42,388 bases of DNA from positions 1 to 42,388 of the forward strand of contig CADBCY010000024.1 of assembly GCA_902793325.1 (NCBI GenBank), in the 5' to 3' direction. Within the stretch, counting starts at the first letter, position 1, and the number at the start of each line of letters is the position of its first letter. The notes below the pieces were generated by a model, which was given only the letters and a program-made list of their open reading frames with translations, did no database searches and had not been told where the DNA came from. The translations under genes were made by a program, and so were the position numbers. This document shows, piece after piece, positions 24,162-31,709 of the stretch. The DNA comes from an uncultured Eubacteriales bacterium. Lineage in GTDB: Bacteria; Bacillota; Clostridia; Christensenellales; Aristaeellaceae.

Positions 24162-26393
24162 TCAAAAGATCGCGCACCAGCGCTGTCCGTCCGCGCGGAT
24201 GTCGTCCAGCGCCTGCTCCGCGTCCTCCAGCAGGGTGCCGCGGGGCGCCTTCCGGTCCGCGAAGGTGACGCCCACGCGCAATGCCACCGGCGGCAGCCCC
24301 GCCTCGGGCGTCAGCAGCCGGGCGTTGATGTTGTCCACCTTGCTGCGCACCAGGCCGTCCAGGCCGCTGTTGACGCGCGTCATGATGATCACGAAGCAGC
24401 CGTCGTGGGTGTGGCAGATGAAGTCCACCGAGCGAAAGCTCTTGCGCAGCGTCTCGGCCACCCGCCGGATCACCCGGTCGCGCAGCTCCCCGGCCGCCTG
24501 CGGCCCGCCGTGGATCTCCGCCACCAGCAGCGCGATGTGGTTCTTGTCCGCGTCCTTCAGCAGCATGTCGAAGGCGCTCTGGTTGTACAGGCCGGTGAGC
24601 GGGTCGTGCATCGCCTCGTAGGTGAAGCGGTCGTGCAGGATCCTCGGGCTCCTCGGCGAGCGGACCGGCGTCTTTTCCGGCGTCGGCGCGTCCTGCGCCT
24701 TGCGCGCCAGCAGGAACGCCTCGAACTCCAGCGCCGGCACGGGCCGGGAGAAATAGAAGCCCTGCACGATGTCGCAGCCCATGGCCTTCAGCGTGAACAT
24801 CTGCTCGGCGGTCTCCACGCCCTCGGCGACGGAGGGCACCATCAGCGAATCGGCGATCTCCAGCACCACCTCGAGCATGCGGGTGTCCTTGCGGCCGTTG
24901 AAGGCGTTGCGCACGAACTGCATGTCCAGCTTCAGCGCGTCGATGGGCAGGGCGGAGATCATGTTCAGCGAGGAATACCCGGCCCCGAAGTCGTCCATTT
25001 CGATCTTGAAGCCCGTCTCCCGCAGCTGGCACACCGTTTCCACCATCTGGTCGGAATCCTCGGTGTAGGCCGACTCCGTGATTTCCAGCAGGAGCTCGTC
25101 GGGCGTCAGGCCGTACTCGGCCAGCAGCCGCAGCATGTTGGCCACGAACTCCTCGTCGTACATGTCCACGCGGGACACGTTCACCGACACGGGCACGGCG
25201 AAGCCCAGCCGGGTCTTCCACTCGCGGATCTGCGCCGCCGTCGCGCGCCAGACGTAGTTGTCCAGCTCCTGGATCAGGCCGTTGCGCTCAAACAGCGGGA
25301 TGAACACGTTCGGGCTCACCAGGCCCAGCTCCGGGTGGTTCCAGCGCACGAGCGCCTCCGCGCTGCACAGCACGGGCTCCACGGGCCGGATGTCGAACTT
25401 CGGCTGGAAGAAGACCACGAACTGCTTCTCCCGCAGCGCGTCGTGGAAGCCGTCCAGCAGGTGCTCCTCGAACAGCTCCGACTCGTGCAGCGCGCTGTCG
25501 TAGATGGCGATGCCCCGCGTGAAGTTGCTGCGCACCGTGTTGGAGGCCAGCCTGGCGCGGTCGAACCTGCGCTCGATGTCGATGCTCTTGTCCACCTCGG
25601 CGTAGACGCCCATCCTCAGCCGCACGTGGGTCTTTGCGTGGCCCTCGTCCGTGAGCCCGACGCCGGCGCTCTCCAGGATCGTCGGGTAGTCCGTGCGGTG
25701 GGGGCAATAGACGAAGAAGGTGTCGGCCTCGTGGCGGCAGACGATGCCGCCGGAATCCTGCACCGCGTTCCGTATACTGGCGCCGATGCGCCGCAGCACC
25801 TCGTCGCCGTAGGCCTTGCCGTAGCGCTCGTTGATCATGTGGAAGTGGTTGACGTCGATCGCGATGGCGTCCATGGCCAGCTCCGCGTGGTGCAGGTCGA
25901 ACTGCTCCGCGTAGCGGTAGAAGAAATCCGGATTGTAAAGGCCCGTCAGGGGATCGCGCTCCGTGGAGTGCAGGATCTCGCGGTCCTCGCGCAGCTCGAT
26001 GGTGCGCAGCACGCGGGCGAGGATCACCTTCGGCATCGGGCAGGGCTTGGAAATGAAGTCCATGGCGCCGAGCGTCAGGCTCTCCGCCTCGCTCTCGCGG
26101 TCCGACGTCACGACGATGACGGGGATCCGGGAGAAGCGGTCGTCCGCCTTGATCCGGCGCAGGATCTCCATGCCCTTCATGTCGGGCAGGTTGAGATCCA
26201 TCAGCACCAGGCTGAGCATGTCGCAATGCCCGTCGAGGGCGACCATGGCCTCCGCGCCGGTGACGGCGAAGATCAGCTCGTACTCCGCCTCCAGCGTCTG
26301 CCGGAGCAGCGCCCGGGTGTCGGCCTCGCCCTCCACGATCAGCAGGAGCCGCTTCCCGTTCGCCGAATGGAATCTGACATGGTTCTCAGGCAT
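24162..26393 (-). CDS. Response regulator with EAL phosphodiesterase and two degenerate GGDEF domains
   Basis: This 743-residue cytoplasmic protein reads REC (about 14-130), GGDEF-like (140-300), EAL (310-565), GGDEF-like (590-743). REC has the acceptor D66 (LMDLNLPD), T96 and K116, but the acidic pair is E21/E23, not Asp-Asp. The EAL domain is intact: E346 (EALVRW), VSVNVSR, LLEITES, D467-D468 (DDFGAGYSS), KLDMQFV, AEGVET and QGFYFSRP. The two GGDEF sites read HEADTF and THDGCF, so neither should be a cyclase. It is predicted to hydrolyse c-di-GMP under phosphorylation control. No partner kinase is in the window. Confidence 0.88.
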   Translation of the reverse strand: MPENHVRFHSANGKRLLLIVEGEADTRALLRQTLEAEYELIFAVTGAEAMVALDGHCDMLSLVLMDLNLPDMKGMEILRRIKADDRFSRIPVIVVTSDRESEAESLTLGAMDFISKPCPMPKVILARVLRTIELREDREILHSTERDPLTGLYNPDFFYRYAEQFDLHHAELAMDAIAIDVNHFHMINERYGKAYGDEVLRRIGASIRNAVQDSGGIVCRHEADTFFVYCPHRTDYPTILESAGVGLTDEGHAKTHVRLRMGVYAEVDKSIDIERRFDRARLASNTVRSNFTRGIAIYDSALHESELFEEHLLDGFHDALREKQFVVFFQPKFDIRPVEPVLCSAEALVRWNHPELGLVSPNVFIPLFERNGLIQELDNYVWRATAAQIREWKTRLGFAVPVSVNVSRVDMYDEEFVANMLRLLAEYGLTPDELLLEITESAYTEDSDQMVETVCQLRETGFKIEMDDFGAGYSSLNMISALPIDALKLDMQFVRNAFNGRKDTRMLEVVLEIADSLMVPSVAEGVETAEQMFTLKAMGCDIVQGFYFSRPVPALEFEAFLLARKAQDAPTPEKTPVRSPRSPRILHDRFTYEAMHDPLTGLYNQSAFDMLLKDADKNHIALLVAEIHGGPQAAGELRDRVIRRVAETLRKSFRSVDFICHTHDGCFVIIMTRVNSGLDGLVRSKVDNINARLLTPEAGLPPVALRVGVTFADRKAPRGTLLEDAEQALDDIRADGQRWCAIF

Positions 26394-26464
26394 CCCCGTT
26401 CCACCCTTCCTCGCCCCGCGTCACCCGTCGGACGGAGGTATACGTACCTGTATATTCCCGCACA

Positions 26465-26493
26465 ATTATAGCAGAACCCCGCCGCGATGTCCA
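26465..26493 (-). promoter_or_regulatory. Promoter of the c-di-GMP operon
   Basis: Minus-strand TGGACA (26488-26493) and TATAAT (26465-26470) are 17 bases apart, about 70 bases before the response-regulator start. Confidence 0.65.
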
Positions 26494-26504
26494 CATCACC
26501 TGAC

Positions 26505-26536
26505 AAAAAAGAAGCGCCCCGCGGCGGATCGGGCGC
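26505..26536 (-). terminator. Terminator of the GH9 gene
   Basis: On the minus strand, GCGCCC and GGGCGC (26531-26536 and 26514-26519) pair and are followed by TTCTTTTTT. Further GC-rich inverted segments lie at 26540-26580. Confidence 0.65.
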
Positions 26537-26603
26537 GATCGGGCGCGGCCCGCCCTGCCCGAAGGCGGGGCGGGTCGGCACGGGTTTCAGGGGAAGGGAG
26601 AGG

Positions 26604-28802
26604 CTACGCCATCGCGGCCAGCAGCAGCACCAGCGGGCTGTTCCAGTAGACGCACACCTCGTTGGTGGAATAGGTCTGGTCGCTGTCGGCGTAGCACTTC
26701 GCGGGGGGATTGCCCGCCAGCACGCTGCGGGCGTAGGTATCCTCCAGGGCGTTGTCCGGGCCGCCGACCAGCATGCCGGGCATGGCCGCGCCCGCCGCGG
26801 TGGAGGGCCGGTGATGGGGATGCTCCGGACACTTCGTGCCGGTGCCGGTGACGAAGCAGTAGCCCGTGGCGTTGCGGCCCAGCAGGTAGTCCAGCGGCTG
26901 CTGCGCGTCGCGGCGCAGCGCCTCGTCGCCCAGCAGGTCCGCCGCCAGCGCCAGCAGCGCGCCGGTGCCGGCCACGCCCATGTTGGAGCCCCACTCGTAG
27001 CTCTCCGCGCGATCCGCGCCGTAGGGGTTGGCGTCGATCATCGCCCGCGCGTCCCGGACGGCGGTCTCCAGCGCGGTCCGCGCCGCCGCGCGCAGCGCGT
27101 CGTCCCCGGCCAGGGAATCGTCCGCCAGCACCGCCAGCACGCCGTAGGCGCCCACGTTCTGCCAGCCCAGCGCGCGCTCCGTGGCCTCGGTGGCGATCAA
27201 CGCCAGCGCGGCCTCGCGGTAAGCCGCCCCGCCGGTGGCCCGGTGCAGCTCCGCCGCGGCCCAGAAGCGCTCGTCGCCGTCGTGGCCGTCGCCGTACTCG
27301 CCGGTGACCACGTCCGGGGGATTGGCAAAGCCCGGCGCGCCCTCGTGATCCTCCAGGTACGCCCAGGCGCGCTCCGCCGCCGCCAGGTAGCGGGCGGCGT
27401 CCTCCGGCCAGTCCGCGGCGTACAGCCGGGAAGCCATGGCCATCACCGCGGCGAAGTCGGCGGTGGCGGTGTTGGAAACCGGGCACACCACCAGCTCGTC
27501 CGTCTCCTCCTGCGGCGCGACGAATGCCGGGAAGTTGCGGCAGGTGACCTTGTGGTACACGCCGCCGTCGGACGCCTGCATCTTCAGCATCCAGTCGAGC
27601 TCGACCTTCGCCTCCTGCAGCAGGTCGTCCAGGCCGTCGCCGCTCTCGGGGATGCCCACGTCGTCGGTGAGCGTTCCCAGCGCCTCCGCGGCCAGCATCA
27701 TGTCCGCCGCCGCCTTCGCGCCGGAGACCACGTAGCGGCCGTAATCGCCCGCGTCGTGCCAGCCGCCGCCGACGTCGATCTTTTCATCGGTGCCGTAGAC
27801 CGTCGCCATGGCGGCGTGGCACGCGGGGTGGGCATAGGCCCCGGCGAAGTCCGCGTCCAGCGCCACGCCGCAGCGCTGCAGGTACAGCATCCGCGCCGCC
27901 GCGCGGAACAGCTCCGCGTACACGTCCTCCCCGATGGCGAACGCCGGCGACTGCACGCCCTCCGCGCTCTCCACCCGGTAGACGCCCGGCTGCACCAGCG
28001 CGGAGAAGTCCGCCACGCGGTTCGTCTCGCCCGCCCAGGGGTTGTCCCACGCCGCCGCGAGCGCGCCCTCAAAGACCGCCTCGCCGGTGACGGCGTCAAC
28101 CACGCGGAAGGCGTCCGATTCCGTGGCCACGTCCGCGAACACGGCGCGCTTCACGGCGTCGGGCCGCCAGCCCAACTGGTTGACGCGGATGCCCGTGGCG
28201 TCCGCGTCCGCCGCCTCCGCCACGGCCGCGTCGGCGTCGACCACGGTCAGGGAGAAGTTGTCGAAGTACACCTGATGCGCGCCCAGGCTCTCCGCGCCCT
28301 CGCCCGCCAGGCCCATGTTCACGCACAGCCGCGGCGTGGGATCGGACGGCTCCTCCATGGTAAACTCGGCCTCGTGGTGCCGCAGCTCCGGCGTTACGTC
28401 GATCAGTTCCTCATAGTAGGCGCGGTAATCGCCGCCGTTCAACTGGATGCGCACGTACAGCTGCCGCGGCGCGCTGGAGCGCACGTCGTAGCCGATCCGG
28501 TACACCACGCCCTGCGACAGCCTGAAGCCGTCGTAGTAGGGCTGTATGGCGTGCGCCACGCGGCCGACGTCCGAAACGTCCACCCGCAGCTCGCCGTCTG
28601 CGACGCTGAGCGCGGCGCTGCCGCCGCTCTCCGTGTAGAGCTGCCAGTTCAGCGGGCCGCTGAAGTCGCCGTTTTTCAGCAGCTCCTCGCCGGGCGCTTC
28701 GGCCTCCCCGGCCAGTCCGGGCACGGCGGCGGCCAGGATCGCCAGCGCCAGCAGCGCCGGCAGGAGCTTTTTCAGGATCGCGTTCGTCAGCGGGGTCTTC
28801 AT
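26604..28802 (-). CDS. GH9 endoglucanase/cellulase with N-terminal CBM and Ig-like domain
   Basis: This 732-residue secreted enzyme should hydrolyse cellulose or other beta-1,4-glucans. Layout: signal peptide (1-32, ending VPGLAGEA), CBM4/9-like domain (about 38-190; LLKNGDFSGPLNWQL start), CelD_N Ig-like domain (about 200-285; IRVNQLGWRPDAVKRA) and GH9 catalytic domain (300-732). Catalytic residues are D350 and D353 (GGWHDAGDYGRYV) and acid E715 (YSTNEVCVYWN). The PHHR region is present (CPEHPHHRPS). No dockerin is present, so it is a free enzyme. The start at 28802 was chosen over 28841 because the signal peptide then begins with MKTPLTNAILKK; a GGAG site lies upstream. Confidence 0.9.
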   Translation of the reverse strand: MKTPLTNAILKKLLPALLALAILAAAVPGLAGEAEAPGEELLKNGDFSGPLNWQLYTESGGSAALSVADGELRVDVSDVGRVAHAIQPYYDGFRLSQGVVYRIGYDVRSSAPRQLYVRIQLNGGDYRAYYEELIDVTPELRHHEAEFTMEEPSDPTPRLCVNMGLAGEGAESLGAHQVYFDNFSLTVVDADAAVAEAADADATGIRVNQLGWRPDAVKRAVFADVATESDAFRVVDAVTGEAVFEGALAAAWDNPWAGETNRVADFSALVQPGVYRVESAEGVQSPAFAIGEDVYAELFRAAARMLYLQRCGVALDADFAGAYAHPACHAAMATVYGTDEKIDVGGGWHDAGDYGRYVVSGAKAAADMMLAAEALGTLTDDVGIPESGDGLDDLLQEAKVELDWMLKMQASDGGVYHKVTCRNFPAFVAPQEETDELVVCPVSNTATADFAAVMAMASRLYAADWPEDAARYLAAAERAWAYLEDHEGAPGFANPPDVVTGEYGDGHDGDERFWAAAELHRATGGAAYREAALALIATEATERALGWQNVGAYGVLAVLADDSLAGDDALRAAARTALETAVRDARAMIDANPYGADRAESYEWGSNMGVAGTGALLALAADLLGDEALRRDAQQPLDYLLGRNATGYCFVTGTGTKCPEHPHHRPSTAAGAAMPGMLVGGPDNALEDTYARSVLAGNPPAKCYADSDQTYSTNEVCVYWNSPLVLLLAAMA

Positions 28803-28871
28803 GGGGTCGGCATCTCCTCTCCATGCGTCCTGTTCGCGCAAAGCCCCGTCGGGCCGCGCTTTACATCCGAT

Positions 28872-28916
28872 AAAAAAGGCGGAAAACCCGAGTTGCGGTT
28901 CTCTGCCAGATTCGCC
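28872..28916 (-). terminator. Weak terminator candidate after the first transglutaminase-like gene
   Basis: On the minus strand a short, imperfect stem (GGCG with CGCC, inner AACC with GGTT) is followed by six Ts. It lies 20-65 bases after the stop of the gene at 28937. Pairing is weak. Confidence 0.35.
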
Positions 28917-28936
28917 TGCGCCGTATAAAACCAGCG

Positions 28937-31510
28937 CTATTTCAGTTTGCCGCTCCAGCTATAGGAAGCGCCGAAGGCCCCCGAGGTGAGGTCGAACCAA
29001 CTGTTCTCGTCGCCGATGGACAGGTTCACCTTCAATACCACGCAGCCGTTCTTCCTGCACTTCGCCTTGAGCTTGCCCATCCTGCCGGAGCCCAGGTAGT
29101 AGAAGTCCTCGTCCTCGTCGCCGCCGTCCGTGAACAGGTCCACGTCCACGGCGAAGTTGCGGACGAAGCTGCTCTTCTCCAGGCTGCGGTTGACGAAGTA
29201 GAACTCCGCCACCGCGCGCTCGGGGCTGAAGATCTCCAGCGACTTCATCTGCAGGCCCCAGCCCTTCATCCGTTGGATCTCCGCCATCGTCGGCGCGCCG
29301 CCGTACTCGACGCGGTTGCGCGCCACGTAGATGTTGAACGCGCGCTCCAGCCCGTCGGCGGCCCGGGCGGTGATGGTGGTGGTGCCGGGGCCCTGGGTGT
29401 AGAAGGTGCCGTCGTCGCCGATGACGCCCACCCCGGGGTTGGACGAGCTCCACGTGACGCGGCGGAAGTCCAGCACCTCCCCCTGCCGGTAGGCCTCGGG
29501 AAAGAACGTCAGCTCTTCCCCCGCCAGCACGCTCAGCACGTCGCCCTCCTGTATGACGACGTTGTCGTAGCCGCACACCTCGAAGGTGTCGGGCGGGTCC
29601 GGGTCCGCAATCTCCACCGTCATGGACGCCTTCTTGCCGTTGGCGCTTTTGACGGTGATGGTGGCGGTGCCCGCGCGCACCGGGGTCAGCACGCCGCTGC
29701 CGTTCACCCGGACCACCTTCGGGTCGGAGGAGGACCAGGTCAGCTTCGAGCGGCCGTTCCACGGGGTGTAGATGGGTTCGATGCGCGGCGTCTCGTTATA
29801 GTTGACCACGAGGACGCCCTCGGGCAGGTCGATGTGCTCCAGCTTCGCCTTCTTGACCACCTTCACGGTGATGGACGCGCTGCACTCGTTGAACGCGCGC
29901 GCGGTGATGACGGCCTTGCCCTTCTTCTTCGCCGTGACCACGCCGGAATCGTTCACGGTGGCCACGCTGGGGTTGGAGCTGAACCAGTCCACCCGCACGG
30001 GGTCGGTGTTCTCCGCCTCGAAGCCCAGCCGCAGCGCGTGCCGGTCGCCCGCCGTCAGCTTCAGCGAGCTGCCCTCGGCAAAGTACAGGCCCCGCGCCTG
30101 CTCGGGGTATTCCTCGCCGCCGTCGAACTCGCCCCAGGCCAGGGTGAGCACGCTCTCGGGGTAGACGGCCATCGTCTCGCCGTTGAACGTGTAGTCGTAC
30201 TCCACGCCCAGGTTCGTGCGCACGGTGTACCACTCGCCGGGCTTCTGGTCTACGGCGGGCAACAGCACGAAGCTCTCCTCGTCGGCTTCGTCGGTCCAGG
30301 TGGCGTCCACGTGGTAGTTCCAGCCGTCCGGCATGGTGACGATGTTCCACATGTGGCTCCTGCTGCTGACCACGTAGCAATACACGTTGCCGCGGAAGTC
30401 GGTCAGGTCGCACAGGTACTTGAGCGCCTTGGCATAGCCCTCGCACACCACGTTGGTCTCGGGGTCGCCGTCGAACACGTAGATGATCTGCCAGGGGTTC
30501 TGGCCGACGTCCGCGCCCTCCAAATACTGCTGGTACAGCTCATCGTTGTAGGTGTTGTGGTCGCAGATGTACTTCACGTAGTTGCGCAGCTTCTGCTCGT
30601 CGGTGAAGGCCGCGTTGTCGCTCACCACCTGCCGCGCGTTGGCGACGGCGGCGTGCGCGGCGGTGATCTTCGCCGGGTCCACCTCGTATTCCTTGCGGGC
30701 GTAGTCGCTGGCGACGCAGAAGTCGAAGGTGATTCGCTTGATCTTCAGCGTATACTTCGTGGTGGAGCCGGTGAAGCCGTAGTAGAAGAACTGGTCGAAC
30801 CAGTACAGCTCGTTGGGGTAGTCGACGGCCAGCGTCTCATAGACCAGCATCAGGTCGATGTTCAGCGCGTCAAACACATCGTCCGCATCCGCCCGCCGGG
30901 CGTTGGAGAGCCGCAACTGCTTCCGGCTCAGCTTCGTCTTCACGCCCAGCTCCTCCGGCGTAAAGGAAAACTTGGTCTTCGTGCGCTCGCCGACGGCCAC
31001 CTGCTCGACGACGGCGGCCAGCTTGCGGTACACCCTCAGGTTCACCCCGGTCAGTTCCAGGCCCACGTGGCGGTTGGCCGAAGCGATCCCGCCGGGCAGC
31101 CCCAGCACCTCCGCGGCGTAGCCCTCGAACAGCGCGTCGTTGTCCGCGCCGTCGCCGCAATCGGCCCCCTTCGAAGCGGACACCTCCTCGGCTTCCGCCT
31201 CAAACGCCTCGTCGCTCTCCTCCTCGTCGTCCTCCGCCGCTTCGGAATCCTCCAGCTGCGCGGCGGCTTCCAGCGCGTTCTCCTCCGACGCGGGGAGCGC
31301 CTCCGCCTCGGGCGCCGCGTCGAGCGCGGGATCGGCGGGAATCGCCTCCAGCTCCGGCTCCGGTTCCTCCGGCTGCGCCTCAGGCAAAAGCTCGGCGCCC
31401 ATGATCTCCTCCGCCGCGGGGACGTCCGCCGCGGGGAGCGCTTCCGCAAGCGCCGTCGCCGGGAGCAGCAGCGCCAGCAGCAGGGCCAGGAATCCGATCA
31501 TGCGCGCCAT
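28937..31510 (-). CDS. Secreted transglutaminase-like/Big2 protein, longer paralogue
   Basis: This 857-residue exported protein reads: signal peptide (1-23, TALAEA), very acidic Ala/Glu-rich stretch (about 25-125), an N-terminal domain shared with the neighbour (125-310; starts DNDALFEGYAAE), a transglutaminase-like domain with triad C356 (VVCEGYAKA), H386 (SHMWNI), D402 (YHVDATW), three Big2 Ig-like domains (about 470-730; motifs WSSSDPKVV and GTATITVKS) and a C-terminal unknown domain (730-857). It may be a surface peptidase or cross-linker, as TgpA/transglutaminase-core families do both. No LPxTG or dockerin is seen. The start at 31510 precedes the signal peptide and has a GGGAAG site. Confidence 0.85.
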   Translation of the reverse strand: MARMIGFLALLLALLLPATALAEALPAADVPAAEEIMGAELLPEAQPEEPEPELEAIPADPALDAAPEAEALPASEENALEAAAQLEDSEAAEDDEEESDEAFEAEAEEVSASKGADCGDGADNDALFEGYAAEVLGLPGGIASANRHVGLELTGVNLRVYRKLAAVVEQVAVGERTKTKFSFTPEELGVKTKLSRKQLRLSNARRADADDVFDALNIDLMLVYETLAVDYPNELYWFDQFFYYGFTGSTTKYTLKIKRITFDFCVASDYARKEYEVDPAKITAAHAAVANARQVVSDNAAFTDEQKLRNYVKYICDHNTYNDELYQQYLEGADVGQNPWQIIYVFDGDPETNVVCEGYAKALKYLCDLTDFRGNVYCYVVSSRSHMWNIVTMPDGWNYHVDATWTDEADEESFVLLPAVDQKPGEWYTVRTNLGVEYDYTFNGETMAVYPESVLTLAWGEFDGGEEYPEQARGLYFAEGSSLKLTAGDRHALRLGFEAENTDPVRVDWFSSNPSVATVNDSGVVTAKKKGKAVITARAFNECSASITVKVVKKAKLEHIDLPEGVLVVNYNETPRIEPIYTPWNGRSKLTWSSSDPKVVRVNGSGVLTPVRAGTATITVKSANGKKASMTVEIADPDPPDTFEVCGYDNVVIQEGDVLSVLAGEELTFFPEAYRQGEVLDFRRVTWSSSNPGVGVIGDDGTFYTQGPGTTTITARAADGLERAFNIYVARNRVEYGGAPTMAEIQRMKGWGLQMKSLEIFSPERAVAEFYFVNRSLEKSSFVRNFAVDVDLFTDGGDEDEDFYYLGSGRMGKLKAKCRKNGCVVLKVNLSIGDENSWFDLTSGAFGASYSWSGKLK

Positions 31511-31592
31511 AGGATACTTCCCTTTCCCTCGATTCCATAAACAGAGCGCCCGCCTGTTCGCACGGGCGTGCAGGGTGTCGTCTTTGGGCTCC

Positions 31593-31621
31593 ATTATATA
31601 TGACAAAGCCCTCCGATGCAA
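31593..31621 (-). promoter_or_regulatory. Promoter of the longer transglutaminase-like gene
   Basis: Minus-strand TTGCAT (31616-31621) and TATAAT (31593-31598), 17-base spacer. A CGCCCG/CGGGCG hairpin follows in the leader. Confidence 0.65.
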
Positions 31622-31653
31622 TACCCCGGCGCGAAATTCTCCGCCGTAAACGC

Positions 31654-31688
31654 AAAAACAGGGGCTGTCGTCAAGCGACAGCCCCTGT
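31654..31688 (-). terminator. Terminator between the two transglutaminase-like genes
   Basis: A perfect 13-bp inverted repeat (ACAGGGGCTGTCG at 31658-31670, CGACAGCCCCTGT at 31676-31688) with loop TCAAG. On the minus strand it is followed by TTTTTGCG. It ends the gene at 31710-33608. Confidence 0.85.
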
Positions 31689-31709
31689 CAAAACCGTTGT
31701 TTCCCGGCG

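Noticed and set aside
29273-31540. Plus-strand open frame of 755 codons opposite the longer transglutaminase-like gene
   Set aside because: Shadow of a well-supported gene, no start signal and no recognisable domain.
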